This document shows, piece by piece, positions 16,059-23,984 of a stretch of 64,000 nt of DNA (positions within the stretch are counted from its first letter, which is position 1; every line of letters starts with the position of its first letter). The stretch is from Enemella evansiae (GTDB lineage: Bacteria > Actinomycetota > Actinomycetes > Propionibacteriales > Propionibacteriaceae), in the NCBI RefSeq assembly GCF_002250705.1, contig NZ_NMVP01000034.1:245164-309163 (forward strand), in the 5' to 3' direction. The notes under the pieces were generated by a model. It saw only the letters and a program-made list of their open reading frames with translations. It searched no databases and was not told the DNA's origin. A program made the position numbers and the translations under genes.

Positions 16059-17384
16059 ATGCCCGGCGACGACATGGACTGGTTGTATCGCGGATCCGAT
16101 CCGCGGCGCGACGGCGACCCCGGACACAGGCCGGCCGACGAATCCGAGATCCCGACCCACCAGGCCTCCTCCGGCGCGCCGTCGGGAGGGGGCCGCAAGC
16201 GGGCCTCCTTCGGCGAGCCGAGTACGCCGCCGCGGACCTCGGCACGCCGGACCGGCAATCAGTCCCGCTCGGCGGCCGCCCAGGACGGCCGCACCCGCGC
16301 GATGCCGGTCGGCGACATCGAGGCGGCCGGCCAGCCCCGGTCGCGGAACCGGTCCGCGGCTGGTGGCGGACGGCCCCCGGCGCCGCCGACCGGCCGGCGG
16401 CCGGGCCGCCCGCGCACACCGCGCCGTCCGGGGCGTACCCTCGCCCGCACGATCGTCCTGCTGCTGGTCGCCTGGCTGGTGTTCCTGATCGGTACGCCGA
16501 TCTATGCCTGGAGCGCCAGCAACAAGGTCGACGCGATGCCGACCGGTCAGCGGCCCGGGGATCAGCCCGGCACCACCTGGCTGCTGGTCGGCTCGGATTC
16601 CCGCGAGGGGCTGAGCGAGGAGGAGCGCCAGAAGCTCGGTACCGGTGACACCGAGGGCCTGCGCACCGACACGATCATGCTGCTCTACGTCCCGCCGGGT
16701 GGGCGCCCGGCGCTGATCTCGATCCCCCGCGATTCCTACGTGCCGATCCCCGGGAAGGGCCGGAACAAGATCAACGCGGCGTACGCCCTCGGCGGTCGGG
16801 AGCTGCTGGTGCAGACCGTGGAGCAGAACACCGGGCTGCGGGTCGATCATTACGCCGAGATCGGTTTCGGCGGGTTCGTCAACGTGATCGACGCGCTCGG
16901 CGGGATCGAGATGTGCCCGAAGACCGCGATCAAGGACAAGAACTCCCACCTCGACATCCCGGCCGGTTGCCAGAACATGGACGGGGTGACCGCACTGGGT
17001 TATGTGCGGATGCGTTACGCCGACCCGACCGGTGATCTGGGGCGGATGAATCGGCAGCGCGAGATGATCGCCGGGATCGCGAAGAAGGCCGCCTCGCCGA
17101 TGACGGTGATCAACCCGTTCCGCTGGTGGGGCCTGAACACCGGTGCCGCGCAGTCGGTGAAGACCGATCCGGGCACCGGCGTGGTCGCCACCGCCGGTGT
17201 CGTCGCGCCGATGATGAAGGTCGCCGGTGGCCAGGGGCTGACCCTGATGGTGCCGATCTCGAACCCGAACAAGAGCACCGCCGCGGGCTCGTCGATGATC
17301 TGGGACGACGCGAAGGCCAAGGAGATGTTCGGCGAGATCGCCCGCGGAGACACCTCCAAACTGGACCGCTTCGCCAAGCCCTGA
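16059..17384 (+). CDS. LytR-CpsA-Psr family glycopolymer transferase (single-anchor type)
   Basis: 441 residues. A long basic, proline/arginine-rich cytoplasmic N-terminus of about 125 residues is followed by one membrane anchor (TIVLLLVAWLVFLIGTPIYA). The LCP catalytic domain comes next: TWLLVGSDSREGL, LRTDTIMLLYVPPGG, ISIPRDSYVPIPG, then INAAYALGG and GYVRMRYADPTGDLGRMNRQ. The conserved acidic and arginine residues for the polyprenyl phosphate are present. ATG 16059 (MPGDDMDW) is chosen over a longer frame because a -10 hexamer sits just before it. Together with the gene at 13345 it gives two LCP ligases within 4 kb. Confidence 0.92.
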   Translation: MPGDDMDWLYRGSDPRRDGDPGHRPADESEIPTHQASSGAPSGGGRKRASFGEPSTPPRTSARRTGNQSRSAAAQDGRTRAMPVGDIEAAGQPRSRNRSAAGGGRPPAPPTGRRPGRPRTPRRPGRTLARTIVLLLVAWLVFLIGTPIYAWSASNKVDAMPTGQRPGDQPGTTWLLVGSDSREGLSEEERQKLGTGDTEGLRTDTIMLLYVPPGGRPALISIPRDSYVPIPGKGRNKINAAYALGGRELLVQTVEQNTGLRVDHYAEIGFGGFVNVIDALGGIEMCPKTAIKDKNSHLDIPAGCQNMDGVTALGYVRMRYADPTGDLGRMNRQREMIAGIAKKAASPMTVINPFRWWGLNTGAAQSVKTDPGTGVVATAGVVAPMMKVAGGQGLTLMVPISNPNKSTAAGSSMIWDDAKAKEMFGEIARGDTSKLDRFAKP

Positions 17385-17432
17385 TCGGATCGGCGCGGTG
17401 CGCCCGGACCCCTTTGGTGAGAGGGTCGGCAG

Positions 17433-18722
17433 GTGAACTGGGGACTCGTGGTGGCGATGGCCCTGCTGATCGTCTGGGCGCTGTTGGCGAAGTGGTTGGC
17501 GCGCCGTCGGGTCAGTCTGCCGCTGGTGATGCTGGGGGGCGGGCTGCTGGCCGGGGTGGTGGCGCTGATCCTGCAGGTGACGGGGGTCTCCAGCAACACC
17601 ATCGACATCGGGATCATCACCGTCGTGCTCAACGAACCGGCCGCCGAGCGCGCGGTCGAACTGGTGCTGGCCCTGGTCCTGTTCGTCGATTCCTTCGAGG
17701 TGCGCCGCGGGATGCTCGGCCACCAGCCGGGCATGGCGCTGCGGCTGCTGGCGATCGCGCTCCCGCTGAGCGGCGTACTCGCCATGCTGGTGGGCCTGTG
17801 GCTGTTCCCGTTCCTGCCCGTCGCGGTGGTGCTGCTGATCGTCTGCGCGGTGATCCCGACCGACCTCGCACCGACCGCCGGACTGTTCGGCAGCGATCGC
17901 CGGATTCCCTTGCGGGTCAAGGATCTGCTCAATGTGGAGAGCGGTTACAACGACGGCATCGTGGCACCGGTCTTCGTCTTCGCGATCACGCTGGCGGGTG
18001 CGACCTCCCATGCGAGCACCCCGCTGGCGGCACTCCAGCAGGCGGTGCCGGCGGCCCTGGTCTCGCTGGCCGTCGGCGTGGTCGTCGGCGTCGGCACGGG
18101 CTGGCTGATGCGCGGGGCGATCCGGCACCGGCTGACCTCGCGGGCGACGCTGCGCTTCGGCGTGGTCGCGATCCCGCTGCTCACCTATGCGATCGCGGTG
18201 CTCGGCCACGGCAACGGGTTCGTCGCGGCGTTCGTCGCCGGGGTGGCGTTCCATGCGGTACGCGGGGATCTGGCGCATTCGGAGATCGACCTCTGCGAGG
18301 ATCTCACCCAGGTGGCGACCGCGGTGGTCTGGTTCGCGCTCGGCGCCGTGACGCTGACGGTACTGCTCGGCACGCTGACCTGGCAGATCGCGGTGTTCAG
18401 CCTGGCGGTGCTCACCGTCCTGCGGATCGTACCGGTGCTGCTCAGCCTGCTCGGCTGCGACTGGAGCTGGCCGGATCGGTTGCTGATCGCGGCCCTGGGT
18501 CCGCGCGGGATCGCGACGATGGTCTTCGGCATGCTCGCCATCAACGATCTCGCGGATGAGCAGGTGGTGATCACGATCCTGAGCATCATCGTCACCACGA
18601 TCATCGGCAGCTTCCTGCTGCATGGTGTCGGGTTGCCGACGCTGGTCGGTTGGTACGCCCGACACGCGCCATCGGAGGACGAGGCGTCCGACGCCGCGGA
18701 ACCCGCGGGCCCAAGGTCTTGA
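17433..18722 (+). CDS. Cation/proton antiporter (CPA1, NhaP-like)
   Basis: 429 residues with about 12 hydrophobic helices along the whole length and a short acidic cytoplasmic tail. The CPA1 signature is visible: LVLFVDSFEVRRG, then CAVIPTDLAPTAGLF (helix with the conserved TDLA acid), then LNVESGYNDGIVAPVFVF containing the ESGYNDG motif essential for Na+ or K+/H+ exchange. The start is GTG 17433, 48 bases after the LCP stop. The substrate ion cannot be told from sequence. Confidence 0.88.
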   Translation: MNWGLVVAMALLIVWALLAKWLARRRVSLPLVMLGGGLLAGVVALILQVTGVSSNTIDIGIITVVLNEPAAERAVELVLALVLFVDSFEVRRGMLGHQPGMALRLLAIALPLSGVLAMLVGLWLFPFLPVAVVLLIVCAVIPTDLAPTAGLFGSDRRIPLRVKDLLNVESGYNDGIVAPVFVFAITLAGATSHASTPLAALQQAVPAALVSLAVGVVVGVGTGWLMRGAIRHRLTSRATLRFGVVAIPLLTYAIAVLGHGNGFVAAFVAGVAFHAVRGDLAHSEIDLCEDLTQVATAVVWFALGAVTLTVLLGTLTWQIAVFSLAVLTVLRIVPVLLSLLGCDWSWPDRLLIAALGPRGIATMVFGMLAINDLADEQVVITILSIIVTTIIGSFLLHGVGLPTLVGWYARHAPSEDEASDAAEPAGPRS

Positions 18723-18747
18723 TTCTGTACTTGTGTAATTGTGTAAT
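18719..18747 (+). promoter_or_regulatory. Leaderless promoter with tandem TTGTGTAA sites
   Basis: TTGATT (18719-18724), a 17-base spacer and TGTAAT (18742-18747) place the start point at ATG 18754. The spacer and -10 contain TTGTGTAA twice in tandem (18731-18738 and 18739-18746), with a third TTG after them. Such direct repeats across the -10 look like an operator. Confidence 0.6.
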
Positions 18748-18753
18748 TGCCGC

Positions 18754-19239
18754 ATGAGTACCGTTGCGGACTGGTTCGGCGGGCGATTGCCCGATGCGTG
18801 GTTCACCAGGGCCCCCGAGGTCACCGTCGATCGCGAGGAGATCCTCGTGCTCGGCACCCTGCCCGAGACCGACGAGGGTGGCGCCGCGGCGGCCCGCGGG
18901 CGGATCGCCCGGTTCCGCGAGGACACCCGGGCGCAGCGGATGCGGATCGCCGACGAGGCCGAGGAGAGCTTCGGCCGCAAGGTCGCCTGGGGCGCTCGCT
19001 GCGGGGAGGTCGAGGAGGTCTTCACCAATCTGTCGATCCCGGTGATGACCCGGCTCCGGCAACCCGAACGGATGGTGCTGGACACCCTGGTCGAGGCCGG
19101 CGTGGCCCGTTCCCGCTCGGAGGCCCTGGCCTGGTGCGTACGCCTGGTCGGCGCCAACGAGAAGGAATGGATCGACAGGCTCGCCGACGCCCTCGGCGCG
19201 GTACGCGAGGCGCGCAACTCCGGCCCCAACGCGAGCTGA
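18754..19239 (+). CDS. Uncharacterised actinobacterial protein with ribbon-helix-helix-like C-terminus
   Basis: 161 residues from ATG 18754 (leaderless). The N-terminus, DWFGGRLPDAWF then VTVDREEILVLGTL, looks like a conserved domain. A charged helical middle follows (AAARGRIARFREDTRAQRMR), with a likely coiled or helical stretch to about residue 85. The C-terminal part, RLRQPERMVLDTLVEAGVAR then SRSEALAWCVRLVGANEKEW, resembles a ribbon-helix-helix DNA-binding or protein-association segment. No function is known to me. The tandem TTGTGTAA sites in its promoter suggest autoregulation if the RHH reading is right. Confidence 0.7.
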   Translation: MSTVADWFGGRLPDAWFTRAPEVTVDREEILVLGTLPETDEGGAAAARGRIARFREDTRAQRMRIADEAEESFGRKVAWGARCGEVEEVFTNLSIPVMTRLRQPERMVLDTLVEAGVARSRSEALAWCVRLVGANEKEWIDRLADALGAVREARNSGPNAS

Positions 19240-19254
19240 GCACCCCCAGCGACA

Positions 19255-19285
19255 CCGGCTGAGCGAGCGCCAACGAGTCGAAGCC
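19255..19285. repeat. Gene-end repeat copy
   Basis: CCGGCTGAGCGAGCG...GAGTCGAAGCC starts 15 bases after the stop of the preceding gene, in the same orientation as that gene. Confidence 0.8.
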
Positions 19286-19299
19286 AAGTCGCTCGGCCC

Positions 19300-19378
19300 A
19301 CCGGGCACCCGGTTCCGACACCGGGCACCCGATCCAGCGCGACTGAATCGGGTGCCCGGTCGCAGTTCCGGGTGCCCG
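19300..19378. terminator. CCGGGCACCC palindrome cluster between convergent genes
   Basis: CCGGGCACCC occurs at 19301 and 19321 and in inverted form near 19349 and 19368. Arms 19320-19333 and 19347-19360 are exact 14-bp reverse complements with a 13-base loop, a strong hairpin on either strand. It lies between the uncharacterised gene and the convergent TetR gene, so a bidirectional terminator is likely. Confidence 0.6.
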
Positions 19379-19379
19379 G

Positions 19380-19943
19380 TCAGTCGGCGAGCAGGCGGGC
19401 GGCCGCGGCCCGGGCGCTGCGTACCCGCGAGAGGTCCCCGTCGATGCCGGCGGTGACGATCGCCCCCTCGACCAGCAACTGGATCGCATCGAGCGTCGCG
19501 GGATCGACCTCCCCGGCCCAGCTGGCGAGCTGCTCCCGGAAGGCCTGCTTGTGCGCCAGCACCTCCGCTCGTACCGCCGGTGAGGTGTCGGCGAGTTCGC
19601 CGTGCAGGTTGATCCACAGGCAGCCGCGGAATCCGGGTTCGGCGAACCAGTCCGCCAGCCAGTCGAAGACCGCGAGCACCCGACCGACCGGATCGTCGGC
19701 GGTCTCCACCCGGGCGGCCAGCGCACCCCGCCAGCGCTGGTCGCGGCGGCGCAGCATCGCCACGACCAGCTCGTCCTTGGTGGGATGGAGCGCATAGATG
19801 CGCTTGAGCGACAGCCCGGACGCCTCCCGAACCCGGTCCATGCCCACCGCCCGGACCCCCTCGGCATAGATCAGCGACTCGGCCGCATCGAGCAGCAGCT
19901 GGCGATCGGCGGCAATCCGCTCGGCGGTGAGCGCGGCAGGCAT
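19380..19943 (-). CDS. TetR/AcrR family repressor
   Basis: 187 residues from ATG 19943, which has GGGGG five bases upstream (ATG 19955 is possible but has no ribosome site). The N-terminal TetR helix-turn-helix is clear: RQLLLDAAESLIYAEGVRAV, then VREASGLSLKRIYALHPTKD. The C-terminal ligand domain is all-helical, with WINLHGELADTSPAVRAEV as in the TetR_C subgroup seen in actinobacteria. It is divergent from the DUF1348 gene, and two identical-core palindromes lie between them. Confidence 0.9.
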   Translation of the reverse strand: MPAALTAERIAADRQLLLDAAESLIYAEGVRAVGMDRVREASGLSLKRIYALHPTKDELVVAMLRRRDQRWRGALAARVETADDPVGRVLAVFDWLADWFAEPGFRGCLWINLHGELADTSPAVRAEVLAHKQAFREQLASWAGEVDPATLDAIQLLVEGAIVTAGIDGDLSRVRSARAAAARLLAD

Positions 19944-19962
19944 GCGTACCCCCATTGACGTT

Positions 19963-20014
19963 GAGAACTGGCGTTCTCTACGCTACCCGGAGCCGATGGA
20001 GAACACTCGTTCTC
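19963..20014. promoter_or_regulatory. Two TetR-type operators GAGAAC-N4-GTTCTC
   Basis: GAGAAC-N4-GTTCTC is found at 19963-19978 and again at 19999-20014, 36 bases apart centre to centre. Both lie in the 93-base gap between the TetR gene and the DUF1348 gene. The spacing fits two dimers controlling both divergent promoters. Confidence 0.75.
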
Positions 20015-20036
20015 CACTTCGAAGGGAGCGTACCCG

Positions 20037-20498
20037 ATGTCTGAGACCCGCCCACCCACTCCCCCGTTCACCGAACAGACCGCGGCGCAGAAGGTGCAGG
20101 CCGCCGAGGATGCCTGGAACACCCGTGATCCCGAACGGGTCGCGCTCGCGTACACCGAGGACTCGCAGTGGCGCAATCGCGACCTCTTCCTCACCGGCCG
20201 CGCCGAGATCGTCGAGTTCCTGACCGACAAGTGGCAGCGCGAGCTCGATTACGCCCTGCGCAAGAGCCTGTGGTGCTTCACCGAGGATCGGATCGCGGTG
20301 CGCTTCCAGTACGAGTGGCACGACGGGAGCGGCCAGTGGTGGCGCAGCTACGGCAATGAACTGTGGCAGTTCACCGCGGCCGGATTGATGGCTCGTCGGG
20401 AGGCCAGCATCAACGATGTCGCGATCACCGAGACCGATCGACGCATCCGCGGCCCGCGACCGACGAGCGAACACGGTGTGGATCTGCCCCTGCGCTGA
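20037..20498 (+). CDS. DUF1348 (SnoaL/NTF2-like fold) protein
   Basis: 153 residues of the DUF1348 family, an NTF2-like alpha+beta cone. Typical segments are [20 protein letters not shown], then [20 protein letters not shown], then [19 protein letters not shown] and [20 protein letters not shown]. The family is widespread and its reaction is unknown. It is probably the target of the divergent TetR repressor and so may respond to a small molecule. The start ATG 20037 follows GAAGGGAGCG. Confidence 0.88.
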   Translation: MSETRPPTPPFTEQTAAQKVQAAEDAWNTRDPERVALAYTEDSQWRNRDLFLTGRAEIVEFLTDKWQRELDYALRKSLWCFTEDRIAVRFQYEWHDGSGQWWRSYGNELWQFTAAGLMARREASINDVAITETDRRIRGPRPTSEHGVDLPLR

Positions 20499-20562
20499 GG
20501 TCTCAGCGTGGCGACTCTGGGTAACGTCCCACCCGGACGGTCAATTGTCGACACGATAGGTC

Positions 20563-20568
20563 TAAGGT
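20563..20568 (+). promoter_or_regulatory. -10 hexamer of the amino-acid permease
   Basis: TAAGGT ends six bases before ATG 20575. The leaderless arrangement matches that of several other genes here. No clear -35. Confidence 0.35.
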
Positions 20569-20574
20569 CACCCC

Positions 20575-22032
20575 ATGGGTAACTCCAGCATCCTGCGTAC
20601 CAAGCGGGTCGAGACGGTTCTCGAGCAGGACGAGGGCGGCGGTCAGCACCTGACCAAGCGCCTCAAGGCCCGCGACCTGGTCGGATTCGGTGTCGGCATC
20701 GTGATCGGTACCGGCATCTTCACCCTGACCGGGATCCAGGCCAAGGAGAACGCCGGCCCCGGGATCGTGGTCTCCTTCCTGATCGCCGGCGTGGTCGCCC
20801 TGCTGGCCGCGCTCTGCTATGCCGAGCTGGCCGCCGCGGTACCGACCGCGGGCAGCTCCTACACCTACGCCTACACCACGATCGGCGAGGTGTTCGCCTG
20901 GATCATCGCCTGGGACCTGGTGCTGGAGTTCGCGCTCGGTGCGGCGGTGGTGTCCCGAGGCTGGTCGGGTTATCTCCAGGAACTGCTGGGGCTGCCGGAG
21001 ACCTTCTTCGGGGAGAACTCGGTGGTGAACCTCGGCGCGGTCGCGATCGTCATGGTGCTGGCGGTGGTCGCCGCCCTCGGCATCCGGGAGTCGAAGTGGC
21101 TCACCAACCTGCTTGTCGCGGTCAAGGTGCTGATCTGCATCTTCGTGGTGATCGCCGGCTTCTTCTTCGTCAAGGTCGCGAACCTGACCCCGTTCTTCCC
21201 GCCGGCCACCCCGAAGGAGTCCGCCGGCGCCTGGCACCAGCAACCGCTGTGGCAGGCGCTGTCGGGGGTCCAGCCGGTGGCCTACGGCGTCGGTGGTCTG
21301 CTGGTCGCCGCCGCCGTGGTCTTCTTCGCCTACAGCGGTTTCGAGGCGGTCGCCAACCTCGGCGAGGAGTCGCAGAACCCCGGTCGGGACATGCCGCGCG
21401 GCTTGATCGGCACACTGGTCGCCTGCGGCCTGCTCTACATGCTGGTGTCGCTGGTGCTGACCGGGATGGTCAAGTACACCGACATCTCCGAGGGTGCACC
21501 GATCTCGGACGCCTTCAAACAGGTCGGCCTCGGCTGGGCGGCGGTGCTCGTCGGCATCGCCGCGATCGCCGGATTGAGCTCGGTGATCCTGGTCGAGATC
21601 GTGGCGCTCGGCCGGATCGGGTACGCCCTCTCCCGCGACCGGTTGCTGCCGCCATCCCTCGGGAAACTCAATGAGCGTTACAACACCCCGGTCCGGATGA
21701 CCATCCTGATCGCGATCCTGATCAGCGCACTGGCGGCCTTCATCCCGCTCACCGCACTGTCGGAGATGGTCTCCATCGGCACCCTGTTCGCGTTCCTGGT
21801 GGTCTCGATCGCGGTGCTGGTGCTGCGCCGCACCCGCCCGGACATGGAGCGCCCGTTCAAGACCCCGCTGGTGCCGGTGGTACCGATCCTGTCCGCGGTC
21901 ACCTGCCTCGGCCTGATGGCCAGCCTCGAGGTCGGCACCTGGCTGCGTTTCGTTGTTTGGTTGGCCGTCGGCATGATCATCTACTTCGCCTACGGCCGCC
22001 GGCACGCCGTCGTCGGCCACGACGCTGGTTGA
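20575..22032 (+). CDS. APC-superfamily amino acid permease (cationic amino acid transporter-like)
   Basis: 485 residues with 12 predicted membrane helices. The APC substrate-binding glycine motif GVGIVIGTGIFTLTG is at about residues 38-52. The following helices and FFAYSGFEAVANLGEESQNP near residue 250 are characteristic of the CAT/YfnA branch that moves lysine, arginine or neutral amino acids with protons. The stop codon TGA is the one inside a gene-end repeat copy, so the C-terminus reads DAG. No neighbouring enzyme points to the substrate. Confidence 0.88.
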   Translation: MGNSSILRTKRVETVLEQDEGGGQHLTKRLKARDLVGFGVGIVIGTGIFTLTGIQAKENAGPGIVVSFLIAGVVALLAALCYAELAAAVPTAGSSYTYAYTTIGEVFAWIIAWDLVLEFALGAAVVSRGWSGYLQELLGLPETFFGENSVVNLGAVAIVMVLAVVAALGIRESKWLTNLLVAVKVLICIFVVIAGFFFVKVANLTPFFPPATPKESAGAWHQQPLWQALSGVQPVAYGVGGLLVAAAVVFFAYSGFEAVANLGEESQNPGRDMPRGLIGTLVACGLLYMLVSLVLTGMVKYTDISEGAPISDAFKQVGLGWAAVLVGIAAIAGLSSVILVEIVALGRIGYALSRDRLLPPSLGKLNERYNTPVRMTILIAILISALAAFIPLTALSEMVSIGTLFAFLVVSIAVLVLRRTRPDMERPFKTPLVPVVPILSAVTCLGLMASLEVGTWLRFVVWLAVGMIIYFAYGRRHAVVGHDAG

Positions 22033-22099
22033 GCGAGCGAGGAACGAGCGAGTCGAAGCCAGGACCCTTCGACTCGTCGCTGCGCTCCTCGCTCAGGGG
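22022..22099. repeat. Facing pair of gene-end repeats forming a large hairpin
   Basis: A forward copy (about 22025-22060, GGTTGAGCGAGCG...GAGTCGAAGCC) is followed after about seven bases by an inverted, slightly diverged copy (about 22066-22097). They can fold into an imperfect stem of about 30 bp. It lies between the convergent permease and methyltransferase genes and would serve as a bidirectional terminator. Confidence 0.75.
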
Positions 22100-22110
22100 A
22101 CGGAGATGAA

Positions 22111-22734
22111 TCAGCGCAACGGCACGAATCTGTACGCCCCAGAGCGTTCGATCCGCGGCGGGCCGGCTGGCACGCGGGTGACCCGGAGCATCTCGCCTGC
22201 GACCGGGATGACCAGCACCCCGCCGAGGTCCAGCTGATCGACCAGCGAGGCGGGCAGCGTATCGGCCATCGCCGAGACCAGGATCCGTTGATACGGACCC
22301 TCCGCCGGGCGGCCGAGCACACCGGGTTCGGCGGCCTCGAGCCGCGCCCAGGCAGATCCAGCATTCCCTGCCCAGGCTCGAAGATTCGCCGCACCCTGCT
22401 CGGCGAGCCACGGTTCCAGCTCCAGCCCGAGCACCCGTCCCGACGGCCCGACCAGCCACGCCAGCAGCGCGGTGGTCCAGCCCGAACCGGCGCCGACGTC
22501 GAGCACCGAGGCCCCGACCGGCACATCCAGCAGCCGCAGCATCGCGGCGACGGTGGAGGGTTGGGAGTTGGTCTGTTCGGGCGCGAGCTGGGTCGGGCCG
22601 AGGGGCAGCGGCCGGTCCTCTGCGGCGTACCGGCGCTGTGCCTCGGGCAGGAAGCCGACCCGCGGCACGGCCTGCATCGCCTGCGCGACCCGGTCGGCCG
22701 CGGGTGTCGACTCGCTCGTCCCTCGCTCGCTCAA
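22111..22734 (-). CDS. Protein-L-isoaspartate O-methyltransferase-like methyltransferase
   Basis: 207 residues if started at TTG 22734, or 188 from ATG 22677 (MQAVPRVGFLP). The family core is clear: VPRVGFLPEAQRRYAAEDRP, PLGPTQLAPEQTNSQPST (substrate loop), SVLDVGAGSGWTTALLAWLV (SAM-binding motif I), then the late PYQRILVSAMADTLPASLVD. PCMT enzymes methylate isoaspartyl residues for repair. The TTG start would lie inside a gene-end repeat copy, with SERGTSES encoded by the repeat, so the internal ATG may be the original start. It is downstream of the acyl-CoA dehydrogenase gene. Confidence 0.85.
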   Translation of the reverse strand: MSERGTSESTPAADRVAQAMQAVPRVGFLPEAQRRYAAEDRPLPLGPTQLAPEQTNSQPSTVAAMLRLLDVPVGASVLDVGAGSGWTTALLAWLVGPSGRVLGLELEPWLAEQGAANLRAWAGNAGSAWARLEAAEPGVLGRPAEGPYQRILVSAMADTLPASLVDQLDLGGVLVIPVAGEMLRVTRVPAGPPRIERSGAYRFVPLR

Positions 22735-22738
22735 CCAG
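22707..22738. repeat. Gene-end repeat copy between acyl-CoA dehydrogenase and methyltransferase genes
   Basis: On the minus strand it reads TGGTTGAGCGAGCGAGG...GAGTCGA, 17 bases after the dehydrogenase stop and in that gene's orientation. It may supply the TTG start of the methyltransferase. Confidence 0.8.
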
Positions 22739-22755
22739 CGCCCCCTGACCTCACC

Positions 22756-23928
22756 TCAGCGGTTCTCCGGCAGCCCCTGCAGCAGCTGGCGCGCCATCAC
22801 GATCCGCTGCACCTGGTTGGTGCCCTCATAGATCTGGGTGATCTTGGCGTCGCGCATCATCCGCTCCACCGGGTAGTCCTTGGTGTAACCGTAACCGCCG
22901 AGCAGCTGCACCGCGTTGGTGGTCACCTCCATCGCGACATCGGAGGCGAAGCACTTGGCGGCGGCACCGAAGTAGGTGAGGTCGGGATCGGTCCGCTCCG
23001 AGCGCGCCGCGGCGGCGTAGGTCAACTGTCGGGCCGCCTCGATCTTCATCCCCGCATCGGCGAGCATCCATTGCAGGCCCTGGAAATCGGCGATCGGTTT
23101 GCCGAACTGCTTGCGCTCCTTGACGTAACCGAGCGCGAAGTCGAGCGCGCCCTGGGCGACGCCGATGGCCTGCGCGGCGATGGTGACCCGGGTGTGGTCG
23201 AGGGTCTTCATCGCGGTGACGAAACCGGTGCCCTCCTCACCGACGAGCCGGTCGGCGGGGATGCGCACGTTGTCCAGGATCACCTGGCGGGTCGGCGAGC
23301 CCTTGATGCCGAGCTTCTTCTCCGGCGCACCGAAGGAGACCCCCTGATCGGCCTTTTCCACAACGAAACAAGAGATTCCGCGGGTCCGGGCCTCCGGATC
23401 GGTGACCGCGAAGACGGTGTAGTAGTCCGACTCCCCCGCATTCGAGATCCACGATTTGGTGCCGTTCAGCACGTACGCGTCGCCGTCCCTGGTCGCCCGG
23501 GTCTTCATCCCGACGACATCGGAACCGGCATCCGGCTCGGACAGACAGTAGGAGAACATCGCGCCATCGCGGGCCATCAGCGGCAGGTACTTCTGCTTGA
23601 CCTCCTCCGAGGCGGAGAGCAGCAGCGGCACGGTGGCCAGCTTGTTCACCGCCGGGATCAGCGAGGAGGAGACGCAGACGCGCGCGATCTCCTCGATCAC
23701 GATCACCGTCGCCAGCGCGTCCGCACCGACACCCTCGTAGGCCTCCGGGATGTGCGGGGCGTGGAAGTCGGCCTTGAACAGGGCGTCGAAGGACGCCTTG
23801 GGGAAGGTCGCGGTCTCATCGGCCTCGGCCGCATTGGGCTCGATCTTGGCCTCGGCCAGGTCCCGGACCGCGGCCCGGAAGGCGTCGTGGTCCTCCGTTG
23901 GACGGTACAACTCATCGAAGTCGCTCAC
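22756..23928 (-). CDS. Acyl-CoA dehydrogenase
   Basis: 390 residues from GTG 23928 (VSDFDELY). A flavoenzyme that makes the alpha,beta double bond in acyl-CoA. Visible motifs are MFSYCLSEPDAGSDVVGM (FAD/substrate), TKSWISNAGESDYYTVFAV, and FQGLQWMLADAGMKIEAARQ. The C-terminal YEGTNQVQRIVMAR carries the catalytic glutamate (EGT) typical of short/medium-chain enzymes. The true chain-length preference cannot be read. It is divergent from an MFS exporter. A crotonase lies 35 kb away in the same window. Confidence 0.93.
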   Translation of the reverse strand: MSDFDELYRPTEDHDAFRAAVRDLAEAKIEPNAAEADETATFPKASFDALFKADFHAPHIPEAYEGVGADALATVIVIEEIARVCVSSSLIPAVNKLATVPLLLSASEEVKQKYLPLMARDGAMFSYCLSEPDAGSDVVGMKTRATRDGDAYVLNGTKSWISNAGESDYYTVFAVTDPEARTRGISCFVVEKADQGVSFGAPEKKLGIKGSPTRQVILDNVRIPADRLVGEEGTGFVTAMKTLDHTRVTIAAQAIGVAQGALDFALGYVKERKQFGKPIADFQGLQWMLADAGMKIEAARQLTYAAAARSERTDPDLTYFGAAAKCFASDVAMEVTTNAVQLLGGYGYTKDYPVERMMRDAKITQIYEGTNQVQRIVMARQLLQGLPENR

Positions 23929-23970
23929 GGGGCCCACTCTACGCCTCAATGCTACTCGTTGGTAACCCCA

Positions 23971-23976
23971 TAGGGT
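23971..23976 (+). promoter_or_regulatory. -10 hexamer of the MFS gene
   Basis: TAGGGT ends eight bases before ATG 23985, consistent with a leaderless or near-leaderless transcript. Confidence 0.35.
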
Positions 23977-23984
23977 GATCCCCG

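Noticed and set aside
15945..19328. 1127-residue open frame on the minus strand
   Set aside because: Antisense to the second LCP gene, the antiporter and the uncharacterised gene, all of which have clear motifs. The composition is that of a shadow frame.
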